A stretch of DNA of 37,589 bases from Basidiobolus meristosporus CBS 931.73 (lineage: Eukaryota; Basidiobolomycota; Basidiobolomycetes; Basidiobolales; Basidiobolaceae). The notes beneath the pieces were generated by a model that saw nothing but the letters and a program-made list of their open reading frames with translations, was not told where the DNA came from and searched no databases. The stretch spans positions 1 to 37,589 of the forward strand of contig MCFE01000771.1 of assembly GCA_002104905.1 (NCBI GenBank). Direction: 5' to 3'. This document shows, in pieces, positions 19,689 to 31,866 of this stretch. Within the stretch, counting starts at the first letter, position 1; each line of letters begins with the position of its first letter. A program made the translations under genes and the position numbers.

Positions 19689-22600
19689 CTATCGTCTGTC
19701 TCTGTCCAGCAACTTGCTCACGTATTCCTTCACAAATTTCTTGATCTTCGACCGAACCGATTCGTTCATTTCCCGCAGAACTCCCCTCTCGAAACTGGAG
19801 GCCCGCTTCTCCTTCTCCAGGAGGATGTGTGTGATCTAAAAGGGAGGTAATCTGTCAGTGCTTCGTGCGGCTGCCCACCCTATCCTGCTGAGATTACCTT
19901 CCGGGCTTGCTTTTTGAACACTTCGTGGCCAAGCTTTTCTTTATACTTGCTCAGGCATTTGATCACAATCTCCGAAATCTATCCAAGCCACTTAGTAAGC
20001 AATGCCTCAACGATCCTTCAGGAAGCCAAACTTACCCCACTCCGCAGATCCCTCAGCAGCTCTTCTTTGTCTTGGTAGACCTTCTCCTCGGGTTCACCGT
20101 TGGTGCTCGTGGCTGCGTTTGCGCTTGCGCTTGCACTTGCATTGAACTCTGCATCTTTTTTAAGTCTTTTTGCGTTTGCTCGCTCTATAATGGCATCGAT
20201 AGCGGATTGTGAAACCCCCTCGATATTGGCGGGTCTTTCGACAGGTAGTTCCCACTGTGTGGCCCGAGTCACGCTGTTGTAGTAATAGATCTTTCCATCG
20301 TCTGAGGTAGCCACGTGCCAGTTCATAGGTAGTACGGGTGCTGGTACGGGTACGGGTACGGGTACGGGAGGAGTGTTCGTGTGGTTGATGGCTGCCGATG
20401 ATGACGCTCTAGGGTCAATAGGGCTCCTCCCCACGTCCGACTCTGACACTGATGCACTCGACCCGTACGGGCTCCAGCCATTAGGGCTTCTTGAATGGAA
20501 TTGGCCTATGGAGGGATTCCGATTCAGATAATCCAGTTGCTTGGGCTTGGGCACGAAGCTGTCTCGGTATCGTGGTCGGTAAGGATCGTATTTGCGACAG
20601 GATCGATCGTATCCGGCATTGTCATTCCCGTTGGAGGACTTGTGAGAATCGTAACTAGTGTTCACTGCCAGAAATCGTTAATCGCCGGCCAATTCCGGGA
20701 ATCTAATGAACAAACGAGCTACCTTCGGGTGTAGCGACATTGTCCAAGTCGCCATTGTGCGAGGTAGCGGAGGAAGGGGAGTCTTTTTGGGAGGGCTGGG
20801 CGAAGTTAGGGCCAGATCGGGCTCTAGGAAACAGATGCAACTTACCGATCGCTTGATTTTGGGGATCTTGTAGACAGTTCGAAGAGAGCTCCAGTCCTGC
20901 AATATCTGGAACGAGTGAGACAGCGGTGCAAATGGACTGGCTGATTTCATGATCAGTACCTGTTCCGATAACTGGCGCACATGTGAATCCTCGCCATCGG
21001 CAAGTTTCTGGATGACTGCTTCAATCTGGCACTCATCCAGATGGTTGCGGTTGGCGATCGGCAGCCGCTTGAGGCACCTTAAAATCTGATGGAGGATTGA
21101 CAACACGTCCGTTATGCCTTTGTGCAGAGCCTCTTACCTGGAGGATTACTGCGGCGTCTGCTTTGTATTCACGCAGCCAGGATTTCAGCATGATGATCCC
21201 GTGGAGATGAATGAACTTTCGCAAACACAGGTGGGATTCAGTTTCCTGTAGAGAGGGCTGTCAGTTGTTGACCAACTCATACAAACGCTCCGGCACTGAC
21301 CTCGAGCTTCTTGAGCATTTTCTGAGCCAGCTGCGGCTTTTCGGATATCTGCAACATGAGCTTGACAAAATTGCATACATCCTCCACGGTGGTGAGTCCT
21401 TTGTTCCGCTGCGGCTGATTGGGAGTTAGTGCAGCTGCTCGGTGGCTCCGTACACCGAAGTGGGTTACCTGGTATTCATCGTAATAGTCTGGATCATTTT
21501 CCTTCACCTTCCGCTTGCGTCCAGGCTTGGCGGGCTTCTCAACTAACTCCCCCTCCCCCTCCGACTCCAGATCAAGAATGTCCACTGATGGTAGATCGTC
21601 AGCCCCAATCTAGCATAGCGCAAGTTGAAACATACCCTCATCATCGTCGATGCCGATTTCCTTGAGCTCGGACTTCTTGTTCCCCCCGATGTATCCTTTA
21701 CAGTTCGCCTCTCCGCAATAACACTTCTGCGCTACAGAACTGCTGGCCATTAGTGACTGACGGATGTCTGGCATATTGACTGGTCTTTACCCGTAACGCT
21801 CGAACTTGTAGTCGAAAGTCAACTCCTCTCCAGCAACAACGTTCCGGAGGGTGAATATCCCCATGCGGAGTTTCGAACCTACAATCCACTTCTGAAGAAT
21901 ACAGTTGGGGTTGCAGCTGTGGTTGATGAATCTCGCCAAGCAACCCATCTTCGTGGCATCAATGACCTAGGCAGAGTGTGAGTCGGCCATATCTCGAGGG
22001 ACCTTACTCGTCTGCTTACCTCGTCGGACTTCAAGCTCATGAAGTAAAAATGGGAAAGCCCCTGGTCGCTGTACTGCCGGGTTCGTTTCACAAAATTCGT
22101 GTAGGTCACCACTTCCCCGATATATTCCATGACCAACTGTCCCCTGTATCATGGGTGGTGCGAGTTAGTAATCGCGAATGCTCTGGGAAACAACAGCGAA
22201 GAGTAGATGTCGAACGTTTTAAGGTTTTCGGCTGCTTGCAATCCGAACCCCTTCTGAGGGGTTTTGATGACCTCCACTGGAGAATAATCCTTTCGCTGAA
22301 ACCTGTAAGGTCCATGAGATTAGCGCGCGGGAGTACATAGATACGTTGGTGGGGTGGGTACCGTTGATTCTGGCAGTACGAGCCGCATGGACAGTCGCCT
22401 GGAGTACACTCGATAAACAGCATTCGGTTGATACAATCGGAATTGGGCCCACAGGCTACTGACGGGTCGTCAATTTCTAGGCAAGTAACGTTTAGTACAA
22501 CCTAGTAAGGAAGCTACTTTGCGTGTGGGGTTCATACCGGGATTATATTTACATTGACAAGGCATATATTCCTCCTTTGTCACCGAGCCATGAGCACCGC

Positions 22601-23021
22601 GTCGGTAGATGTTATCCTCCAGGAACGTAAAAAGAGATCTGGCTTCATCAGCTGCGGTTTCGTAAATGGGTTCGTTTAGGGAGGTCGTGGGAGTGACGTG
22701 TCTAGAAAGGGGTGGCTGTGAAATGGGTGAAGAGGGATCTAATGTCGCGTCGGACAGCGCCGAATTGTTGTGTGGAATGCCATCAACCAAAGGATTGGTT
22801 TGTGTGTGGGGAGTAGGGAGGGTTTCTTGCAAAGTAGGCGAGCTCTGGACAGGTGTAGCTAGCTTGGACGTCTCGGTTATCGTGGGGTCCTCGGGTTTTG
22901 GGGTTTCGGTTTTTCCGGAGGAAGAGAACTCTGAATCTGACTTCGACTCCTCCCTTGGGGTCAGGATGGAAATCTCCGAGATGTCACGAACGACTATTGC
23001 GGGCAATGTGGAAGAAGACAT
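19689..23021 (-). CDS. SET2: Histone H3 lysine-36 methyltransferase Set2
   Basis: Nuclear enzyme that methylates H3K36 during elongation, recruited by phosphorylated RNA polymerase II. Fifteen exons: 23021-22538, 22476-22362, 22302-22216, 22143-22020, 21966-21791, 21739-21636, 21584-21469, 21414-21301, 21245-21138, 21085-20960, 20905-20846, 20795-20723, 20664-20036, 19978-19898, 19835-19689. Phases are consistent, giving 847 residues. Order: disordered Ser/Thr/Pro-rich N-terminus (1-150); AWS cysteines (CQCKYNPG...CNPN-preceding block, about 150-200); SET ([45 protein letters not shown]; about 205-328); post-SET ([11 protein letters not shown]); TFIIS/LEDGF-like helical region (about 402-538); WW domain ([20 protein letters not shown], about 674-704); C-terminal SRI domain that binds the polymerase tail (about 750-847). 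The intron 3 donor is a weak GTTCGA. Divergent from ISWI. Confidence 0.96.
20343..20368. repeat. GGTACG hexanucleotide repeat in SET2 exon 13
   Basis: Four perfect GGTACG units plus flanking variants, encoding a Pro-Val run in the linker before the WW domain. Confidence 0.85.
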
Positions 23022-23795
23022 GGTAAGAAAAATTACACAAGGGTCTGAATCACGCAACAAAGGCTAACCGTCACTAAGAGCAGGAGAGTTTAGCTTGTTA
23101 TCAGCATTGACAAGGCCAAGGGGCGGGCGTTCTATGGTCAAACGAACAGAATGTTAGAACCTTCCCTAGCTGAAGCGATAGGAGGAGTTGTACCGGCCAA
23201 GATCGAGGCGGGAGAATCGATGGCCATATCTAATGCTTCAGGGTGCGGAGAACGTCTCTCTTCAACAGGGCATTCCTCCATTGTTTATCTTCATGAACTT
23301 GGTTCAAAAAAGGCACCACTTGTTTTCTGCTCCCTTGTGACTTGGGATCACGTGGGTAGTAGAGTGGAAGGGAAGCTTTCGTGATTTGATTGAGCAAGTT
23401 TGATTAAACAATGGTTAAACTGGCAGTGAAGTTTCTGGCATTTCACGCTTCACACTTCACACTCGTCTTGAAGAAACCTAGGGAATTTCCTGATTCGAGT
23501 TCATTATTGATTATCATAGGGCTGACACTGCTGACACCAGTTTTCTGAATAGAGTTAGCTGGACATAAACAAACACTGGATTCATTCAGTACATGAGAAT
23601 TCAGCGGTATTTTGCGCGTCATGGTTCGTGTTTTGATCAATTGTTTGTTTTTTCATCCATCAGCACATTGAATCGGCCTCACTCTCCTTTGATTACGACG
23701 TTTCTTCACACCACCACAACGGTTACATACATACAAGCAACACAGGGATTGTCAGTTCCATAAGCGCTCGTTTCCCAAACATATTTGTAACGAGA
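23022..23795. promoter_or_regulatory. Bidirectional promoter region SET2 / ISWI
   Basis: 774 bp between two start codons pointing away from each other. Contains a CACGTG E-box (23349-23354) and three tandem 7-bp TTCAC-type units at about 23440-23460. A 77-codon plus frame at 23151-23384 shows no domain. No separate gene seen, so the region probably drives both chromatin genes. Confidence 0.55.
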
Positions 23796-26700
23796 ATGAC
23801 TAATCAAGCGAATCTCGAGGTACATATCTTCCATTGTCCATCCCAACTTGGCTCAGCCTGACTCACCGATGCTCGTATTGTCGCCACCCCACCACCTGAC
23901 TTGACTCGCGAAAACAGACCGTAAACACGGAAACCAATTTGAAAGAAGAAGGGAGAGAGGGTTCTGTTGCGGAAGATGCCTCCGATTTGCAGTCGATAAG
24001 AGTACTTTTGTTATATCAGACCTGGATGACACGATGCTTGGTATTTATATGGCCATCTTCACCATTTAGAGTGAAACCGAAACCACAGTCACCAGTGCGG
24101 ACGAAAGACCCTCCCTGGACGACTCCAAGGTAGCAACGGGGTTCAAATTCACCATCTTCGACAGACAGAGAGACACAGCGTACTCACAGCTTTTCATTCC
24201 CAGTTCAAAGAGACCATCAAGAGATATCGGTACCTGCTGGGACAAACCGATTTGTTCACCCATTTCATCAACTTAAAAAAAGAGAAGAACGAAGAGTTCA
24301 AAGCCCTCCTCGAGGAGAGTCTCCAGAGCGATGAGAAAGGAGAGAACCATGACGGGTAAGTACCAGTATGACCCTACCGAGTCCAACCGCTTCTCATTGT
24401 ATTGGAGCAGTTCCAGGAGACATAGAAAGACGGAGAAAGAAGAGGACGAGGAGCTCCTCCACGCGGATGAGCAAGTGCTCGACACCCAGACCGTGTTCAC
24501 CGAGTCCCCCAAATGTAAGGGCAACTTCTGTTGCTCCCTGAGCTTCATGTTCTAACGAATTATGCGCAGATGTCGCGGGAGGCACCATGCGAGATTACCA
24601 GCTCCATGGACTCAACTGGATGATTTCGCTGTTTGAGAATGGGATCAATGGGATCCTTGCTGACGAAATGGGGTTGGGGAAAACGCTCCAGGTCATCTCG
24701 TTCCTGGGCTATCTCAAACACTACCGTAACCGACCTGGCCCACATCTGGTGGTCGTGCCGAAGTCCACCTTGCACAACTGGATCAGCGAGTTCAACAAAT
24801 GGGTTCCCACCATCAAAGTGTTTATGCTCCACGGCAACAAGGAGGCGCGGGTTAGTTCGTAGTGTAGACCGGCCGCCAGCGCAGAGGGTGAACACTAACC
24901 CCATGCGTATCATTTCTAGGCAAAGATCATCGAGGAGAAATTGTTTGGCGAGGACTTCGACGTGTGCGTGACATCGTACGAAATGTGCCTTCTCGAGAAG
25001 AACAAGCTGGGGAAGGTCTCTTGGCAATACATCGTGATCGATGAAGCCCACCGGATCAAGAATGAAAACTCGCTACTCTCCCGCATCGTGCGCATCCTGA
25101 ATTCACGGAACCGACTCTTGATCACTGGCACCCCGCTGCAGAACAATCTTCACGAACTGTGGGCGCTCCTCAACTTCCTGCTACCGGATATCTTCAGCTC
25201 GGCCGAGGATTTCGATGCCTGGTTCCAACTCTATGGAGGAGACCAAGATGCAGTGGTGAAGCAGCTCCACAAGGTGCTCCGACCATTCCTCCTGCGCAGA
25301 ATCAAATCCGATGTGGAGAAGTCGCTTTTGCCCAAGAAGGAGGTGAACCTGTACATAGGCATGAGCACCATGCAACGCAAGTGGTATCAAAGAATCTTGG
25401 AGAAGGATATCGATGCGGTCAACGGTGCCGTGGGCAACAAGAAAGGCAGTAAAAACCGACTGATGAACATCGTCATGCAGCTGAGGAAGTGCTGCAACCA
25501 CCCCTATTTATTTGATGGCGCCGAGCCTGGCCCCCCATTCACTACGGACGAGCACCTGGTGGACAATTCCGGCAAGATGCTGGTGTTGGATCGACTCCTT
25601 GCGCGGTTGAAGGCCCAAGGATCACGCGTGCTGCTCTTCAGTCAAATGAGCCGTATGCTGGACATTTTTGAAGACTACTGCACGTATCGGGATTACGACT
25701 ACTGCCGAATCGATGGGCAAACGGCCCACGAGGACCGAATCCAAGCGATCGACGAGTACAACAGTCCGAACAGCTCCAAGTTCATTTTCTTGCTGACCAC
25801 ACGTGCCGGAGGCCTCGGGATCAACTTGGTCACCGCCGACATAGTCATTCTCTACGACAGCGACTGGAATCCCCAGGTGGATCTGCAGGCGCAGGATCGT
25901 GCCCATCGTATTGGCCAGACGAAGCAGGTCTACGTGTTCCGGATGATCACCGAAAATGCCATCGAGGAGAAGGTGTTGGAGAGAGCCGCGCAAAAGCTGC
26001 GTCTTGACCAGCTGGTGATTCAGCAGGGCCGTTTGGCCCAGCAGCAAAAGACCACATCGAAGGACGAGCTGTTAACCATGATCCAGCATGGCGCGCAGGA
26101 CATGTTCCAGTCCACCGAGAGCACCGTGGGCAACGATGACATCGAAGAGATCCTGAAGCGAGGTGAGGCCAAGACTGCGGAGCTGATGAAGAAATACGAG
26201 AATATCGGCCTGGAGGACCTCCAGAAATTCTCCTCCGAGAGCCTCGGGAGCGCTTACGAATGGCAGGGGGAGGACTATCGAGGACACAAACGAAAGGAAG
26301 ATGTTCTCAAATCGAACTGGATCCAGCCAGCCAAACGTGAGCGCAAGGCGAATTATGCCATCGACGATTATTACCGGGAGGCGTTGCGCGTCGGCCCCAA
26401 GCAGCCGGCCAACAAACTCCCACGTCCGCCAAAGCAACTCACCGTTTACGACTTCCAATTCTACCCACCACGCCTCATGGAGCTTCAGCAAAAGGAGATC
26501 TATCACTACAGGAAATCCATCAACTACCAGGTGCCCAAGGCGGAGGATGAGGAGCACGAGGAGGAGCGTTGCCAAGAGCAGGCCAAAATCGATGCCGCCG
26601 AGCCACTGACGGAGGAGGAGAAGGAGGAGAAGGAGAGACTGTTGGTGGAGGGCTTCGAGAACTGGGGCAAGCGTGATTTCAATGGATTTGTGAAGGCCTG

Positions 26701-27250
26701 CGAACGCCACGGCAGAGACGACCTGGAGGCGATCGCCCAAGAGATTGACGGGAAATCGCTGGAGGAGGTGGAAGCCTACGCCAAAGTCTTCTGGGAGCGG
26801 TGCCAGGAGTTGGCGGAGCACGAGAAGATAATCGCCAACATCGAGAAGGGAGAGGCTCGCCTCAAACGACAGGACGAGATCCAGGATCAACTCACCTCCA
26901 AGATTTCCCAGTACCGCCTTCCCCTCCAGCAACTCAAACTCACCCACACCCAGAACAAGGGGAAGAATTACACGGAGGAGGAGGACCGCTTCTTGCTCGT
27001 CATGCTGGAGAGTTATGGGTACGGCACGGAAGACGTCTACGAGAAGATCCGAGGCGAGATCCGCAGGTCCCCACTGTTCCGCTTCGATTGGTTCTTCAAG
27101 TCCCGCACAGCGACGGAGCTTGCTCGACGTTGCAACACCTTGATAGGCTTGATCCAGAAAGAGAACGGGGAGTCGGAGGACAAGTCCTCGAGTAAAGCCA
27201 AGGCCAAGCCCGCCTCGGAGTCCGGCCGACGTAAGAAGACCCCGCTCTGA
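23796..27250 (+). CDS. ISWI: ISWI chromatin-remodelling ATPase (Isw1/Isw2/SNF2H-like)
   Basis: ATP-dependent nucleosome-sliding motor. Seven exons, 23796-23819, 23918-24001, 24070-24129, 24204-24355, 24411-24514, 24570-24850 and 24920-27250, give 1,011 residues, close to animal SNF2H. The AutoN inhibitory motif [16 protein letters not shown] (about 108-125) contains the basic patch that mimics the H4 tail. ATPase lobes: GLGKT (176-180), DEAH box (276-279), TGTPLQNN, and in lobe 2 [21 protein letters not shown] and DRAHRIGQ. The C-terminal HAND ([18 protein letters not shown], from about 700), SANT (about 810-860) and SLIDE (about 910-980) modules bind linker DNA and identify ISWI over other SNF2 proteins. 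Exons 1-3 encode a short acidic Ser/Thr-rich start. The intron 3 acceptor must be TTCCCAG (24203) to keep phase. Poly(A) AATAAA at 27368-27373. The long antisense frames are shadows. Confidence 0.97.
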
Positions 27251-27367
27251 TAGACGCCCCAGGTTTGGCACCACTCATCTTCATGTAAACATAGACTTCA
27301 AGTATACATCACTTATACTGATCATTATCCATGGCGATATATGTTTATTGCTTACGAATGTACTTTA

Positions 27368-27373
27368 AATAAA
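27368..27373 (+). terminator. Poly(A) signal of ISWI
   Basis: AATAAA 118 nt past the ISWI stop codon and only seven bases before the last codon of the convergent BRO1 gene. Cleavage 10-30 nt downstream would fall inside BRO1 antisense sequence. Confidence 0.5.
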
Positions 27374-27379
27374 CTCGGT

Positions 27380-30300
27380 TTAGTTCTTGGAAGACGGGGG
27401 ATTGGGGTTGCTGGAGTAGTTGATCGGTATCGAGGGATTCCATGCGCCTGCTAGTGGTGCTTGGGGTTTGGGGCTGTTGGAGCTGGGATTGGCGTAGCCG
27501 TAATTAGGGGAGGGCATTTGATATGCTGGTCTGGGGGAGGGGCTGCTGGACGAGGGGGCGAGTGCGGGTGCGGGTGCGGAGGGAGATGGTCGGTTGTCAG
27601 AGATATTCAGGCCGGTCACGGAGCGGGTAAGTTGGCTGTGGGGAGGAGGGAATGTTCAGTAGCAGTGGGGTGAGCAGCCCAACGCTGTCGCGCTTACCTA
27701 AGGTAATCCTTGCTTTCCATCTTTCTGGCGAAGCTGAAGTCTTTGCAACTCTCCAGGAATTTCTGGATGATCTTTTCGAAGTCCCGGTAGAATTTGGCTC
27801 CCTCTTGCAGATTGTTGAGGATCTCTTTGTATTTGCCGTAGGCCACGTCGAGGTTCTGGAGGGCTTTCTCGCGGGATTGCACCTGCGAGCTATTCCGGCG
27901 AGTGGCCACGAATTGCCCGTTGATTTCCTGGTGACGGGGATAAGTACGGTTGGTGTTGTGAGGAACGAGGCAAGAAAATCACCTTCAGATTCTCCAATAG
28001 CTCCTCTTGAGCAACCGATTCCTCCTTGACCAATTCCAAGTAGTGTTCGTATTTTCTCAGCTCCTGGGAAAACAGGTCCTCGAAGTGCGAGGTTTCGATG
28101 TTCACGATGGGCGAGGAGGCATTGGCGGAAATGGCCACGGTGGCGCGCAGTAAGCTTGGTCCTGGAAAGAGCATGTTACTACGTGGGGTCAGGCAGGCAT
28201 GATTGGTGCTGATGATTGGACTCTACCTATGTCGTCCTGTTCCGCGAATCCTCGCACCTCGGCGACAAGCTTCTTCCGGGCCTTCATTTTTTCGTCCATC
28301 TCGTACAGAAGGGCTTGGAGTTGTCCAATGATGTCGTTGTCGAGACCGGAGGCTCCATTGAGAGCGGGCACCGCACGTTCTAGTTCGCTCTGGGGGGGGA
28401 GGGTCATGGATTAGAGAGGGTGTTCTCTAGTGAACGAGTCCGGGGAAACTTACTCGACTGCCGCTGAGCAGATCTATGAACTTCCTCCAAGATTCCAATT
28501 TCGCCCGCACGATGCTGTCGCTCTTGGCCGCGGATTCCAAGGTCTGCTTGAACTTCTGTCCTTGCTCGGTCAAGTTCACCGTCAGCGACCGAGACGAAGG
28601 CCTGGTCCAGCGGCCCGCGAACTGCGCTCGCATCTCCTCGTCATCTTCTGCCTCCTGGGTCAACGATGCAAACGCCTGGATCCAAACCAGATGAGTCGAC
28701 AGGCTTCACAGCCGCTCATGATTACCACCACTTACCTCGTCCAACAGCGAACTATCTCGCGCGGCCAAATCCTTGATCGTGGCGATGATGCTGTCAAGAT
28801 GTGAAGCTCCGCCGTCCGAGCGAACCTCGTCGGCTTTGGCTAGGAGAGACGGGGGTAGACCGATCGGCTGTTCCAGCGCTTGAAGCGATCCCGGAAGATT
28901 CACGGATTGTAGGAAGCTAAACGTAGATAGGTGTGTTGGTGGATGGTATCGAGCCAAAGTGGAATGTCAAACATGCGTACTCTAGATACTCGGTATCCAG
29001 CTCGTCTAGGAAGTCCACCACGTCGTGCTTGATCAGTTGATCTTTGCGGTCGGCGTAGATACTGGCCGCTTGGTGGACAGCAAACGGAACCAGCTTCGAA
29101 AACAACGGGGGCCCTATGACCGATTGCTCAGTCATGAACGAGCCGGGGGAGGTGATCTCCGATGGCGGGGTGGGCTTGACCATGTTGGCCGGGGTAATGG
29201 CCGCGATGTTGGTCAAGTCTGGAACCAACTCCAGGTAAATCATGTCGTTGTCCTTCTCGGCGCGGTTGAGGTTCTTCTGGATGATGGCCTGTAGTGACTG
29301 GAAAGCAATCAGTCCCGCGCTCTTCTCCGGAGCCAGCCGAGTTACCATACCTTTAGATCGTTGATGACCGACTCGCGGCCAGACCTCTGGAGCTCCAGGC
29401 CTTTTCGTACGTACTCGTCGGCCCCTCTTAACCGGGAGATCTCCTCGCCGTATTTGTTCTGTCCGATACACTCGCTGGATTTCCGGAACAGTGCCGCCGC
29501 GTGGAAGTGGTTGGCCTTGATGTGCATCTGCGCCATCCATTGCTAGAGAACATCGTTATTCAAGCTCACGCAGCAACCCGGATCACGGCACCTACCTGGC
29601 CGAAGAGGCTGCCGAGAGCGTTGTGTGATGCGAGATCATAGGCTGCATCGTAGAAGCTGGCCACCGATTCGGCAAGCTTGGCGATGATGGCGTCCTTCAT
29701 TTGGTCTGTGCAGATCGCAGCAAGAGTGAGATCAGGCCGAGGTTCAGTGGCGTGCTACATGAGTTGGAAATGGTACCTTTCACCGCCTTTTGCCAGAAGC
29801 ATTCCTGAGCTTGGGCAAGCATTAGATTGATCAGCGCGTTCAGAACCGGCATTCCCATGTCAGGAGTGGGGGAGCATCGGAGCTCACTCAGGAGGTTCTC
29901 CTGGATGTACTTGAAGACCCCCGCGGCATTCTTGGGTACGAAACAGTATGGTAAGATGGTGGGTCCCACGTCAGAGCCATGTCAACCTACCTGAAAGTGC
30001 TGGCAAGCTTTTTTCAATCCTTCGGAGGAGGATCGATTCTCCGCCTGTCCAAGTTGGCTGTACATGGCGCCGATGTTGAAGAGAATGCAGGCTCTTTCGT
30101 AGTGGAGATTCTTTTGCTCTATCGAGGGGGAGTAGGTTAGGGAACTGGGCCTCTGGCTAACGGCTAGTCATCGAAGGCCTACCTGGATGCTTCACTTTCG
30201 TAAACGAATTGTACCAGGTAAAAGCGATGTCCACCTAGCGAAGGGTGAGGTTTAGTCAAGCGAGGGCCAAGCAAGGATTACAGTAGAGCTCACATCGGAG

Positions 30301-30596
30301 GGGAATTTCGTGCTGATGAATACCAGCTGGCCGTAGTATCTAATCAAACTGGGGTTAGGCTCAGGTGCTAATCAACGTGCTCTTAACCGTTCCATCGACC
30401 TTATCAAGCGATTAAGCGAGTTCTGATGCACCTCGGCGTTGACACAATCCGCACGCAACGCCTCAATCACCCGATAGTCGTCAACATAAAGATCCGGCGG
30501 CTCCGAATAGGAATTGGCGATGTATTCACGCAGCGGTTTGGTCAGCTGAACGCTCTCGGTTTTTTTCAGGTCGACGGCGATGATGTTGGTGGTCAT
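27380..30596 (-). CDS. BRO1: BRO1-domain protein Bro1/ALIX
   Basis: ESCRT-associated adaptor at endosomes: its BRO1 domain binds ESCRT-III (Snf7/CHMP4), and the V domain binds YPxL-type ligands and ubiquitin. Fourteen exons: 30596-30400, 30339-30294, 30234-30183, 30118-29991, 29930-29777, 29705-29596, 29542-29351, 29297-28981, 28916-28736, 28675-28454, 28389-28227, 28161-27983, 27927-27698, 27635-27380. All phases match, giving 808 residues. The BRO1 domain (1 to about 395) starts [20 protein letters not shown] and contains [28 protein letters not shown] and [12 protein letters not shown], all family hallmarks. The V domain follows (about 400-715), helical with [16 protein letters not shown]-type text. 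The tail (725-808) is Pro/Ser/Ala-rich, as in Bro1 and ALIX but not in short Rim20/PalA proteins. Rim20 is the main alternative. Tail-to-tail with ISWI. Confidence 0.94.
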
Positions 30597-31866
30597 GGGC
30601 CGAACAAAGTTGGGGGGGATACTGGTGGAAGCTGCTCAGAAATGGGAGAAAAGGTCCACAAAGAAATACCAGGTACTGGCACAACGAGGCACTTAGGTTG
30701 GCTGGTTGGATTTGTTGTTTTCCTGATGTGTAGTGACGAAGTTCCATACATTCCAAATCATTTCCCTATTCCAGATCGTCAAACCGAATCACCATCATCC
30801 GATCTGCAGTCACATGAATCAGGCTGCTGACTTACTCTGCTGCTCCGTAAACATCGTCCAAAGGCACTATGAGAGTAACCTTGACAGAAGGAATTTGTGG
30901 AGGCTTCGTCCCTCCCAAGGTAAGGTAAGCCTCCACCTTTTTACCGGAGAGGTCCCAGCGGGTTATAACCTGCTTTACAGGAGAATCGTACAGTTCGACA
31001 CCACTTCCAAACTTGTTGAAGAGACCATCCTGCAAGATGAGGAGTACGTTACCAAGTCCGGAAAGTTGCCGGAGTCAGTGACCCTTTGTTCAACCTTTGT
31101 ACATACCACTCTACTAAGCCTACTTTAGCGAGGTGACCTCAGCCTTGGTGAAGAAGGTGGAGAGGTTGCGACATCTGCCCACCGAGCTTCCCCCGTTCTC
31201 TTCTGATATCTACGGCTTGGACACCTCCATAATCGTCGAGGCTGATGACTTCCAGTGGGGCAACGGTGGGGTTTCCCTTGAGGAGGACTGCTACTCTTTC
31301 CCTCGGATATTGACCTTCCTGAATATGTAGGGGCGCCCCAAGGCTGCGCTTGGTCGGAACCAATGGTTACCATTTCTTCTGAGCAGAAGAACGAGTTCCA
31401 GGAGACCGCTCAGGAGATCCTGGCGGTTGGAAGATTCGCTCAGTAGCTCATACACCACTCTACGTACAATGTCACTTGGAAAATGCTTGGTGTAGATTTC
31501 TACCATCACATCTTGGGTGGGCCCAATAAAGGATAGGTCCATGCTTCTGCTCTACCCGTTTGCTATCAAAATGGCCCTTGATTTGGCTTGGTCTTTTATG
31601 TTATGCCCTTGAAATATGGTAGCCATGTGTCAGAAGTGGCCACCTCAGTGCTAACACCATGCAATTGCTGACCACATGTTCTTCTACATTCCACCATCCA
31701 TGGTCACAATCATTGAGCCACACACATGATATGCTATTTCTGGAACCACTTGGCACCCCACAAAGCTGCAGGAGTGATCTGCTAGTCCTAAAGAATAGCA
31801 ATCAGTACAAAATCCACATTCAGGCAGACTAGCCACACAGTGCAACTTGACCTGGCAGGCCATAAT
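30597..31866. other. Unresolved region with coding-like debris
   Basis: Upstream flank of BRO1, up to the first LTR. Coding-like but unassigned sequence lies at 30836-31542 (see next entry). 31601-31866 has a Cys-rich minus frame (KLHCVASLPECGFCTDCYS) without a recognisable fold, possibly transposon debris. No intact gene can be supported. Confidence 0.4.
30836..31542 (-). pseudogene. Unidentified gene fragment, strand uncertain
   Basis: Three minus-strand frames look codon-structured. 31542-31291 starts MDLSFIGPTQDVMVEIYT, then runs helical and Leu/Arg-rich. 31363-31139 contains APLEVISLDDYGGVQAVDIR. 31035-30832 contains DSPVKQVITRWDLSGKKVEA and VTLIVPLDDVYGAAE, and ends at a good donor sequence GTAAGT (30835). 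The frames do not join cleanly. The complementary plus frames (30868-31078, and 31139-31330 after an acceptor-like CTACTTTAG) also look plausible, with SSDIYGLDTSIIVEADDFQW, but hit stops. Because RNY-type codons keep the antisense frame open, only one strand is likely real. I do not recognise the family. Either a decayed gene or an intron-rich gene I cannot assemble. Confidence 0.35.

Noticed and set aside
26072-27274. 400-codon minus-strand open frame
   Set aside because: Antisense shadow of the ISWI C-terminus; Leu-rich mirror of the Glu/Lys-rich HAND-SANT-SLIDE coding sequence.
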